Assembly (NCBI GenBank): GCA_021845645.1
Contig: JAJZVM010000038.1
Coordinates: 1-32,233 of the forward strand
Reading direction: 5' to 3'
Length of the DNA stretch: 32,233 nucleotides
DNA from: Bacillota bacterium
GTDB lineage: Bacteria; Bacillota_E; JAJZYS01; JAJYTV01
The notes beneath the pieces were generated by a model. The model saw nothing but the letters and a program-made list of their open reading frames with translations, made no database searches and was not told the origin of the DNA. Position numbers and translations under genes: made by a program. Below, piece by piece: positions 23,084 through 29,876 of this stretch. The stretch's first letter is position 1, and the number at the start of each line of letters is the position of its first letter.

Positions 23084-24378
23084 GCGCTCACCTCCCCCAG
23101 CGGGCGCGCGCCGCGCTCCTGGACGAGGCGGTTGATGAGCTCCGCGCTTGGGTCCTGCAGGTGCTCGAGGCGCTCCCCATTCCAGCGGAAGAGCGTGCGG
23201 AAGGGCTCGGCGGAGCGGGACTCCCCCACTTCCACCATGGACGTCACGCGGCGCTGGCCGGTCTCGAAGTCCCTCGAGACGAAGACGAGGAAGTCTAGCG
23301 AGGAGTGCAGCAGCTCCAGGAGGTAGTCCGGCGGCAGCGCGAGCCCACCCAGGAGGGCCCGGACGACGAGCAGGAACATCGCCTGCCTGGGCGATCCGGC
23401 GTGCATCGTGGCCAACAGGCCGTTGTGGCCGGCGGCGACCGCCATGAGCATGGCGGCGGCCTCATCGCCGAGAATCTCGCCCACGTAGATGCGATCCGGG
23501 CGCTTACGCAGCGAAGCATGGAGAAGGTCTGTCAGCGAGATCTGCACGGAGGTGCGGTCCACCTTCTGCATGCTCAGGAAGTGCGGGTGCTGGGCGTTCA
23601 CCTCGTGGATGTCCTCGGCCGTGATGATGCGTTGGCTGGCGGGCACGCCGAACTCCGTGCCGATGCGCAGGAGCGTCGTCTTGCCGGAACCGGTAGGGCC
23701 GCAGACGAGGAAGTTGGCCATCGAGCGCACGGCCCAGAGATAGGTCTGCATGAACTCCTCGGTGGCCGCTCCCGTGGCGACGAACGCCGCGGGATCGTAC
23801 GAGCGGGTAACCTGCGCTGCCTTGCGCAGGTTGATGGCCGGCTGGTCGGTGACGGGGTAGATCGTCACGTTCAGGCGTGCGTGGTCGGGCAGTTCGGCGT
23901 TGAGGATGGGGTTCGTCTCGTCGAGCGGCTTGTGCGCACGCTCCGCGAGCCGGTGTGCGAAGGCCTCGTAGCTCGCACGGCTGGGGAACGAGACGCTGGC
24001 CTTGTGCAGGCGGCCGTCCCGCTCGAACCAGACGTCATCGAAGGCGTTGACGAGGATCTCCGTGACGCTTGGGTCGTCGATCAAGGGCTGCACCGGACCG
24101 TAGCCCGTGAGGTACTGGCCGAGCTCCGCCTCGAGCCGGCCTCGCTCGTCCTCGGTCAGTGGCTGTCGAGCCACGAGATCGGCAATCGCGTGCTCGAGCT
24201 CGCCGCGGTGCGTCTCGATGTCCTCAACGAGCTCCTGGTGGGCGGTGGCGAGTGTCGCCTGGACCGCCGCTCGGGCGCGCTCGACGGGATCCGTGATGCC
24301 GGCCGCCGTGCGCGAGGCGTGCAGGCGCACCTCCTGGGCCTTCCTTCGCTCTGCCGCGAGGTCAATGGTCTGGGGCAT
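23080..24378 (-). CDS. tadA: Tad pilus motor ATPase TadA/CpaF
   Basis: 432 residues, usual length for the family. An N-terminal helical region (1-85) is followed by the N1/N2 domain (YGPVQPLIDDPSVTEILVN at about 93-111) and the secretion-ATPase core. Walker A is GPTGSGKTT at 227-235, the Asp box is TAEDIHEV at about 253-260, the Walker B segment is RIYVGEILGDEA at about 296-307 and the His box is GHNGLLATMHAGS at about 317-329. It powers assembly, and in Tad systems probably also retraction, of the pilus. VirB11 of T4SS is a relative, but the neighbours TadB and TadC favour the Tad role; serving both machines is possible. The ATG at 24378 follows GAAGGAGG. The TATTTCGTGCGGAATGTC motif lies just ahead of the ribosome site. 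Confidence 0.94.
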   Translation of the reverse strand: MPQTIDLAAERRKAQEVRLHASRTAAGITDPVERARAAVQATLATAHQELVEDIETHRGELEHAIADLVARQPLTEDERGRLEAELGQYLTGYGPVQPLIDDPSVTEILVNAFDDVWFERDGRLHKASVSFPSRASYEAFAHRLAERAHKPLDETNPILNAELPDHARLNVTIYPVTDQPAINLRKAAQVTRSYDPAAFVATGAATEEFMQTYLWAVRSMANFLVCGPTGSGKTTLLRIGTEFGVPASQRIITAEDIHEVNAQHPHFLSMQKVDRTSVQISLTDLLHASLRKRPDRIYVGEILGDEAAAMLMAVAAGHNGLLATMHAGSPRQAMFLLVVRALLGGLALPPDYLLELLHSSLDFLVFVSRDFETGQRRVTSMVEVGESRSAEPFRTLFRWNGERLEHLQDPSAELINRLVQERGARPLGEVSA

Positions 24379-24395
24379 GCGGGCTCCTCCTTCGG

Positions 24396-24413
24396 TATTT
24401 CGTGCGGAATGTC
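24396..24413. promoter_or_regulatory. TATTTCGTGCGGAATGTC motif, copy 3
   Basis: Eighteen bases that match the copy at 15513-15530 except for one position. On the minus strand it starts at the CpaE/TadZ stop codon and ends about 3 bp before the AAGGAGG site of tadA. Its position in both gaps (stop, motif, ribosome site, start) is the same. Confidence 0.5.
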
Positions 24414-25683
24414 ACTGGGCAGCGGCGCGCTGCGCGCCGCGACGGAAGGGCCAGAAGCTGCGCCGGCGTTCACGCTCGGTGCGGATCTCGCGGCCCTGCA
24501 TCAGTTGCCCGGCAAGCGCTGGCCAGGGGTTCTGGCCGCCCTTGGGCGGTTGGTAGGGTCGGTGCTCGTTGAAGATCGCACGGTAGCCCTCGAGGTCGAA
24601 TGGGATGACGGCAGCCGCGCTCAGCTCGAGGGCCTGTTCCACGAAGGCGAGGGAGAGGCCGGACCTGGCCACCTTGTTCAGGACCAGGCGCGCCCGCTCG
24701 CGCGGCAAGCCGAAGTCGTCGGCGTCCGTCAGGAAGCTGAGGGCGCCATCCAGGGCGCGCTTGGTGGGCTCCGTGACCAGCAGGATGACGTCGGCGCGCT
24801 GGAGCGCCGCGAACACGGGTAGGTCCTCGAGCCGCGCGCCGCAGTCGGCGAGCACGAGGTCGTGGCTGCGTAGGGCAGCACCGAAGAGGGCGCCGGCGGA
24901 GGTCAGGTCGTCGGTGGTCAGCGTGCCGTGCGCATGCGCCGGCAGAACTGCCACACCCGCCCGCGTGGCGCGGGTGACGCTCGGGAGCACCTGGCGCAGC
25001 GTCTCTTCCGAACGCCAGGCGTCCGCGGGGATGCCTTCGATGCCGGGCCCCGAGTCGACGTCCCAGAGGCGCGCCTGTGTCGGCTGGCCCTGGTCGAGGT
25101 CGATGACGAGTGGCCTAAGGCCACGTGCGGCTGCCTCCTGCGCAAGGCAGTAGGTGACGGTGCTCTTGCCCGCGCCGCCGATGCCGCCGCTGAACACCGC
25201 GATGAGCTGGGGACGGTGCAGTACGGCGGTCCTCTCGACGACGCGCACTTCGGTGGGGCCCGCCGAAGACGCGGGTCCCCCGGGTGCCAGGGACGGGTCC
25301 AGCCAGCGGGCTGCGTCCTCGAATAGGGGCTCTCGATCGATCGCCGCCGAGAGCTGGTCCAGCGAATCGACGATGTTGTAGACGCCGACGCCGACGACGC
25401 GCGCCACTTCGGGGTCGCCGGGGGCGCAGCCAGGCACCAGCAGGACGATCCGCGCAGCCGGCCGTGCGATGCGAAAGCGGGTCAGCCCCTGCGCCAGTGC
25501 AGGACCTGTGCGGACATCGACCAGGAGGAGGTCGGTAGCCGCGCGAGTGGCCTCCTCGATGACGAGGGGACCTTCACCCTGCGCGACGACACGGAGCAGC
25601 GCCGACTCGACCCAGCCGCGCGCCTTCATCTCGGCAAGCACGGCAGCGGCCGCGTCGGTGGTGATAACGGCACTGACGAACAA
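24412..25683 (-). CDS. tadZ: CpaE/TadZ pilus localisation ATPase
   Basis: 423 residues. The N-terminal receiver-like domain (about 1-125, DLLLVDVRTG, IVLLVPG) lacks a full phosphorylation site, as in TadZ proteins. The MinD/ParA-type ATPase domain has its P-loop SGGIGGAGKST at 165-175, PLVIDLDQGQPTQARLWDVD at about 195-214 and DLVLADCGAR at about 277-286. The signature lysine of deviant Walker A loops (KGGxGKT) is replaced by serine, as can occur in CpaE/TadZ proteins. A basic C-terminal tail (RRRSFWPFRRGAQR) could bind membrane. TadZ places the Tad machine in the cell and recruits other parts. The start is TTG at 25683, set by GGAGG. It follows the VirB4 gene with a 65-bp gap containing a hairpin, the only boundary between conjugation and Tad genes. 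Confidence 0.88.
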   Translation of the reverse strand: MFVSAVITTDAAAAVLAEMKARGWVESALLRVVAQGEGPLVIEEATRAATDLLLVDVRTGPALAQGLTRFRIARPAARIVLLVPGCAPGDPEVARVVGVGVYNIVDSLDQLSAAIDREPLFEDAARWLDPSLAPGGPASSAGPTEVRVVERTAVLHRPQLIAVFSGGIGGAGKSTVTYCLAQEAAARGLRPLVIDLDQGQPTQARLWDVDSGPGIEGIPADAWRSEETLRQVLPSVTRATRAGVAVLPAHAHGTLTTDDLTSAGALFGAALRSHDLVLADCGARLEDLPVFAALQRADVILLVTEPTKRALDGALSFLTDADDFGLPRERARLVLNKVARSGLSLAFVEQALELSAAAVIPFDLEGYRAIFNEHRPYQPPKGGQNPWPALAGQLMQGREIRTERERRRSFWPFRRGAQRAAAQ

Positions 25684-25706
25684 AGGTCACACCTCCGGGG
25701 ATGCAC

Positions 25707-25735
25707 TGCGCCCCCGACTGGTAGCCGGGGGCGCA
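25707..25735 (-). terminator. Hairpin between virB4 and tadZ
   Basis: TGCGCCCCCG and CGGGGGCGCA form a perfect 10-bp stem with a 9-base loop, 14 bp past the virB4 stop. No T-run follows, so readthrough into the Tad genes is likely. Confidence 0.45.
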
Positions 25736-25748
25736 GGCCTCATTGGAA

Positions 25749-27512
25749 TCAGGCGTCGGGCACGATGCCGAGGAGCTCGAGCTCGTACGGGGAGGGCTCG
25801 ACGCGCAACTTGACGCGCTGGTTGCCGGCGATAAGCAGTCCCTCGCCGGGGGGCGCGTTGCCGAGGAGTTCGGCTTCCGCATCGCTCAGGTGCAGAAGGG
25901 AGCGGAGGACCTCGAGGTCCCCCGCCTCCTGGCGCATGAGGAACTTGACCGAGGCGTTGTCGATGATGGGCTTGCCAAAGCGGGCGAGCTCTGGCGAGAA
26001 GAAGTCGCCGATGTTCTGGGTGGAGACGTTGAGGCTGCCGCCGTACTTGCGGATGCGCTTGCTGAGGTCGCGCAGGAAGGCCAAGGCTTCCGGCGTCTGA
26101 GGGTCGGCCAGGATCCACGTTTCGTCGCTGAGTAGGTGCGTGCGCTCGCCGTGGGCTCTGCCTTCACGCACCATGTCCCAGGCGTAGCCGAGGATCGTGA
26201 AGTACTGGGCGCGGCGGACGTTCTCGGCCGCATCCATGAGCTCATGCAGGTCGAAGACGATGAAGTCGCCCCCGGCCGGTATGGCCGTCTGCCCCTGCCA
26301 CAGGTGGCTGTCGGCCCCTTCGGTGGCCGACTTGAGAAGGATGCCGACGCGCTCCCCGCCGGCCATCGCGGAGACGTGCCGGCGCACATCGGCCAGGGTG
26401 GGCCACTCGGCAATGCTGGCAGGATCGGTGTCCCAGGTCACGCCGAAGTCCGCGTAGGCGGCCAGGATGGCATCCTCGAGCAGGGCGCGCTCGAGGTCGT
26501 CGAGCGAACGCAGGTAGAGGCCGAAGAAGGCCTTGAGCCGCTGCATCTTGCGGGCGAGCGGGCTGCGGGCCACTTGCGCGGAGTCTTCCCCATCCTCCTC
26601 GTCGTAGCTGTCGGGAATGGGGCTGATGTGCAAGGGGTTGACCTTCCCCTGTCCCCCGGCGGCGTTGATCCAGGTGCCGCCGAGCTGACGGCAGATGCTC
26701 CGGTACTCGCGCTCCGGGTCGAGGACGATGATGCGGGCGCCGAGTGCGTACTCCCGCAGGAGCACGATCTTCTCCGTGGTGGACTTGCGGGCGCCGGAGG
26801 TGCCGAGGATGTTGGAGTTGGCGTTCGCCATGCCCGAGTCGGGTGGCCGGTTCCAGCGATCGATCAGGACGACGCCGCCTTGGCTGTCGCGCCCCCAGAG
26901 GCAGCCGCGGCCGTGGTTCAGACCGCTCGTGACCCAAGGATAGGCGGCGGCGATCGTCTCCGCCGGCATCTCGCGGCCGACGGCCTCGTTCATCTCCTTG
27001 TGGAAGACGGCCCAGGGACCGGCCGAGAGTAGGGCCGGCTCCTGGCGGAAGGTCGCCGCGCGGGCGCGCATGCCGGCGGCGGCGCACGCGCCCTCGACCC
27101 GGCGGATGCGCTGGCGGATCTCCTGCTCGTCGCGGCCCAGCACCAGGAGGAAGACGGCCACCCGGAAGACGCGGTGGCTTTCCTGGTCGATCTTGCGCAT
27201 GAGCTCTTTGGCGTCCTGAAGGCTCTGCGCGGAGCGTTCCTTCTGCAGGGGCTGGCCGCTTTGGGCCGCCAGGCGGGACTGGAACTCGACGATCGACTTG
27301 TTGAGGGCGGAGACGAGCTCGAGGGTGTCGGCGGGCGCGATCTGCATTGAGAGCGAAACGCCGGGAAGCTTCGCGAGCTGCTCGAGCCAGGCGGGGCCAA
27401 CGCGCGGAGGGTAGTCCGTCACGACCAGAACGGCGCCGACCTGGTCGCCGAAGACGATGGTGTCCTGGCGGAACGAGAGCGCCTGGGGCGCGATGAGGTC
27501 AACGATCGGCAT
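25749..27512 (-). CDS. virB4: VirB4-type conjugation ATPase
   Basis: 587 residues. The N-terminal domain starts MPIVDLIAPQALSF, typical of Gram-positive and CD1110-type VirB4 proteins. Then come MANANSNILGTSGARKST (P-loop at 237-245), LDPEREY at 264-270, VNPLHI at about 291-296 and Walker B THLLSDETW at 458-466. VirB4 is the conserved energy source of conjugative T4SS. The P-loop is odd: the usual glycine before the lysine is arginine (R242, codon CGC at 26787-26789). The ATG at 27512 is chosen because MPIVDLIAP matches the family start and AAGGTGGGAG precedes it; the open frame extends another 53 codons of shadow sequence. The 5' end overlaps the TraC-like gene by 14 bp. Confidence 0.93.
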   Translation of the reverse strand: MPIVDLIAPQALSFRQDTIVFGDQVGAVLVVTDYPPRVGPAWLEQLAKLPGVSLSMQIAPADTLELVSALNKSIVEFQSRLAAQSGQPLQKERSAQSLQDAKELMRKIDQESHRVFRVAVFLLVLGRDEQEIRQRIRRVEGACAAAGMRARAATFRQEPALLSAGPWAVFHKEMNEAVGREMPAETIAAAYPWVTSGLNHGRGCLWGRDSQGGVVLIDRWNRPPDSGMANANSNILGTSGARKSTTEKIVLLREYALGARIIVLDPEREYRSICRQLGGTWINAAGGQGKVNPLHISPIPDSYDEEDGEDSAQVARSPLARKMQRLKAFFGLYLRSLDDLERALLEDAILAAYADFGVTWDTDPASIAEWPTLADVRRHVSAMAGGERVGILLKSATEGADSHLWQGQTAIPAGGDFIVFDLHELMDAAENVRRAQYFTILGYAWDMVREGRAHGERTHLLSDETWILADPQTPEALAFLRDLSKRIRKYGGSLNVSTQNIGDFFSPELARFGKPIIDNASVKFLMRQEAGDLEVLRSLLHLSDAEAELLGNAPPGEGLLIAGNQRVKLRVEPSPYELELLGIVPDA

Positions 27513-28152
27513 AGCTCCCACCTTCCGTGACCGTGACGAGAACAGGGACTTGGGGACGCTCGAATGCCGCCTGCGCCGGGTGCAGGTAGACAAAGAGGAG
27601 GTCGAGATTTTCGCGATCGCTGGCAACGTGGGCGGATATCTCGGCGCGCTTGAACGCCTCGGCCAGCTCATGGGCCTGGCGGCGGAGGTCCTCCGCGTCG
27701 CGCACCGGCGCCGGCAGAAGGATGTAGAAGCGGTGCTCGATCGTCTCGCCGGAGCCTACCAGGCTGCGCACGTACGCAAGGTACTTTGCGAGCAGCGGCC
27801 GGCGGGATGCGTCTGCGCTCCCCAGCAGGTCCTGCAGGGACTGGAGGTACGCATCGAGGTCGATTGGGCGCGGCACGACGAGCAGCTGCGCATTGCGGGC
27901 GAGGCCTTGGAAGGCCTCCACCGCGGCCATGATGCGGCGGCCCTTCTCAGGATCGGACAGCAGGTGGAATGCGGACGGTGCGATGCGCAGGACTAGGACC
28001 CCGTGGCCGTCGCCGCGGAGCATCAGGCCTCCCTGGAGGTCCTGCACCGGAAGCCAGCGCTGCACCGCTACGGAGCCCGGGGGTGCAGTTGCCTGGGTAG
28101 GCCCGCGTTTGGGCCCCTTGGTCCGCTTGATTGGTAGACTCGGCAGTTGCAT
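27499..28152 (-). CDS. TraC-like conjugation protein
   Basis: 217 residues resembling the family found between PrgI and VirB4 in Gram-positive and related conjugation clusters. An N-terminal basic linker is followed by VQRWLPVQDLQGGLMLRGDG at about 30-49, VLVLRIAPSAFHLLSD at about 53-68, the long helix around QLLVVPRPIDLDAYLQSLQ at about 88-106, and HRFYILLPAP at about 141-150. The fold recalls the N-terminal domain of VirB4 (CagE/TrbE type), but the next gene has its own N-terminal domain, so this is a real separate protein. It is probably cytosolic, joining the channel to the ATPase. The ATG at 28152 follows GGAGG. Confidence 0.78.
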   Translation of the reverse strand: MQLPSLPIKRTKGPKRGPTQATAPPGSVAVQRWLPVQDLQGGLMLRGDGHGVLVLRIAPSAFHLLSDPEKGRRIMAAVEAFQGLARNAQLLVVPRPIDLDAYLQSLQDLLGSADASRRPLLAKYLAYVRSLVGSGETIEHRFYILLPAPVRDAEDLRRQAHELAEAFKRAEISAHVASDRENLDLLFVYLHPAQAAFERPQVPVLVTVTEGGSYADR

Positions 28153-28199
28153 GGTAAGCGCCTCCAGTGAGGGTCCTGGTGAAAAGGAAAGCGGGCTGG

Positions 28200-28520
28200 C
28201 TAACCGGTGTGGCCGCCTTTGGAGTGGCGATAGAGGTAGAGGCGCGGTTTCTGAAGCCAGCGGCGGCGGGCCCGGAGGATCTGCAAGGGCGACTCGCCGG
28301 AGAAGCCCTGCTGCGATATGAGGTAGGCAAACCCGGGCGGGAAGGGAAAGACGAAGACCCGAGCGAGGAGCCCCCAGTAGTTGTGGAAAGGGAGGGCAAC
28401 GAGCAGGCCCAAGATGTAGCCGAGCACGGCGCCGCCGACGATCATGCCGAGTTCGGTCCAGCCAACGCCGGGGAGCAGCTGCACACGGGCCTTCACGCTG
28501 CGTGGGACGAGGTACTGCAT
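28200..28520 (-). CDS. prgI: PrgI-family conjugation membrane protein
   Basis: 106 residues. The start is fixed at the ATG at 28520 by AGGGGGTG; the frame continues upstream without PrgI features. The sequence begins MQYLVPRSVKARVQLLPGVGW, the usual PrgI opening. It has two membrane helices (about 23-45 and 52-72) and ends in LQILRARRRWLQKPRLYLYR, the family's basic C terminus. PrgI (VirB3-like) is an inner-membrane T4SS component found with VirB4. It lies 47 bp upstream of the TraC-like gene and 11 bp downstream of the TrbL-like gene. Confidence 0.88.
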   Translation of the reverse strand: MQYLVPRSVKARVQLLPGVGWTELGMIVGGAVLGYILGLLVALPFHNYWGLLARVFVFPFPPGFAYLISQQGFSGESPLQILRARRRWLQKPRLYLYRHSKGGHTG

Positions 28521-28531
28521 GCTCGCACCCC

Positions 28532-29539
28532 CTACATCACGATGGCCTTGGCTGCAGCCGAGAGGACCATGCCGAGCCCCTGGTTCATGACGCCGCCGGC
28601 ACCGGAGTGGTAGGAGTACTGACGGATGACCGAGGGTGCGCGCAGCGCCACCCACAGCGCTGCGATGCCCCAAAGGAGCCCCCAGATGCCAAAGGTGGCC
28701 GCATTCAGCTCGAGCTGGGACGGGTTCACGACGAAGGAAACCGCGAGAAAGACCATGAGCACTTGGATCGCCTGCGCGCCGCAAATGACGAGCAGTTCCC
28801 TCAACCAGGCGTCGGCGGTCCCGCCCCCGCTCATGAAGCCAAGCGCAAGAACAGGCGCCAAGACGATGAGCACGAGCGCCTCGAGGGAGCGCACCAGCGC
28901 TGAGATGAGCACAATGGGCAGCAGCAGGGCGAAGACTGCGGCGACCAAGATCATCCCGATGTCAGCGGTGGCACCCCCGACCAGGCCTGTGGCCATGCCG
29001 GTCAGAGAGGACTGCAGAGCCCCCGGCTGCGCCGCGACGCCGATCAGGCCGGCGATCGCCGCGGCCAGGGAGTTCGCCGCGAGGAAGGCCTGCTCAGCCA
29101 GGAGCGGGCCCACGGCGATGGCGACCGCGGCGGCCACGGTGCGTTTGAGGAGGCTACCGGGGTCGGTGGTGACACCCTCGGCCCGCAAGGTAGCGTTCTG
29201 GTATGCCTCCCATGCCAGGCGCATCGCAAGCAGCCCGGCCGCGGCCGCCTGGGAGAGATGGATGGCCGACTGGGCGAAGTCGTAGCGCCAGAGCGCGGTG
29301 ATCTGGCCGACGTCCGCGAGCGAGGAGAGGACCACAGAAGCGAGCCAGACGGCGATGTGCTGCCAGAGGTAGCCGAAGAAAGCGGCGGCGGCGGCTTGCA
29401 CCCAAGTGACCGGGTTGAGGAGCGAAAGCAGCCCGCTGCCTCCGCTACCGGTAGTCGTTGACGTGGGTGGCGGCGGAGTCGCCGTCTGCGCCGCTTGGTG
29501 CAGGGTCGTGGCCACTGCGAGCAGCTCGTGCGGGATCAT
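28532..29539 (-). CDS. TrbL/VirB6-like polytopic channel protein
   Basis: 335 residues with about seven to eight hydrophobic segments, including AAAAAFFGYLWQHIAVWL, VAAAVAIAVGPLLA, IGMILVAAVFALLLPIVLIS, LVLIVLAPVLALGF, IQVLMVFLAVSFVV and FGIWGLLWGIAALWVAL. The proline-threonine stretch at about 22-31 lies outside the first helix. The hydrophobic core with the central charged arginine (RSLEALVLIVLAPVLALGF) is the usual TrbL/VirB6 pattern. VirB6 family proteins form the inner-membrane part of the DNA path. The start is ATG at 29539 with AAGGAGG. Assignment is by topology and neighbours more than by strict motifs. Confidence 0.82.
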   Translation of the reverse strand: MIPHELLAVATTLHQAAQTATPPPPTSTTTGSGGSGLLSLLNPVTWVQAAAAAFFGYLWQHIAVWLASVVLSSLADVGQITALWRYDFAQSAIHLSQAAAAGLLAMRLAWEAYQNATLRAEGVTTDPGSLLKRTVAAAVAIAVGPLLAEQAFLAANSLAAAIAGLIGVAAQPGALQSSLTGMATGLVGGATADIGMILVAAVFALLLPIVLISALVRSLEALVLIVLAPVLALGFMSGGGTADAWLRELLVICGAQAIQVLMVFLAVSFVVNPSQLELNAATFGIWGLLWGIAALWVALRAPSVIRQYSYHSGAGGVMNQGLGMVLSAAAKAIVM

Positions 29540-29563
29540 GTGACGCCTCCTTGGCGGACGCGC

Positions 29564-29586
29564 GGGCGGCCCACTGAGGGCCGCCC
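29564..29586 (-). terminator. Hairpin between virB2-like and trbL-like genes
   Basis: GGGCGGCCC and GGGCCGCCC form a perfect 9-bp stem with an ACTGA loop, 10 bp past the pilin stop. No T-run follows. It could raise the level of the pilin message over downstream genes, a common arrangement for pilin genes. Confidence 0.45.
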
Positions 29587-29596
29587 GGCGGCGCGA

Positions 29597-29839
29597 TCAC
29601 TTGACGTAGGAGAGGATGGCGGACGCCAGCCCGCCAGCGACTGCGGTGAGGCCGCCATAGATCAGGGTGGTGCGGATCGAACGACTGTGCTGGAGCCCGG
29701 TCATCTCGTCGGTACTGAGCGAGCGCATCCAGGAGTGCCAGCCGACCATGGCGCCAGTGGTGATCACGGCGAGACCGGCAAGGGCAGCGGTTATGCCGCT
29801 GGCAAGACTTGTGACATCGGTCGTGTACTGACCAAACAT
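29597..29839 (-). CDS. VirB2/TrbC-like conjugative pilin
   Basis: 80 residues. Two hydrophobic helices at about 12-33 (SGITAALAGLAVITTGAMVG) and about 57-77 (LIYGGLTAVAGGLASAILSYV) are joined by a polar loop (HSWMRSLSTDEMTGLQHSRS). This is the standard VirB2 layout, though the long N-terminal signal of Gram-negative forms is missing. The ATG at 29839 is chosen for GGAGGG upstream; the open frame extends further but only as shadow sequence. It is placed between VirD4 and TrbL. It would provide the channel or surface pilin, separate from the Tad pilin. Confidence 0.8.
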   Translation of the reverse strand: MFGQYTTDVTSLASGITAALAGLAVITTGAMVGWHSWMRSLSTDEMTGLQHSRSIRTTLIYGGLTAVAGGLASAILSYVK

Positions 29840-29876
29840 AAGGGACCCTCCTCGAGACAATTTGTAGTAGCTCGGG

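Noticed and set aside
23305..24822. 505-codon open frame on the plus strand
   Set aside because: It is the antisense shadow of tadA and tadZ, where GC-rich codons keep the opposite frame open; it has no recognisable domain or ribosome site.
27499..28152. The TraC-like gene as the frameshifted N-terminal half of VirB4
   Set aside because: The VirB4 gene has its own family-typical N terminus (MPIVDLIAP) and ribosome site, and the same separate gene is known between PrgI and VirB4 elsewhere.
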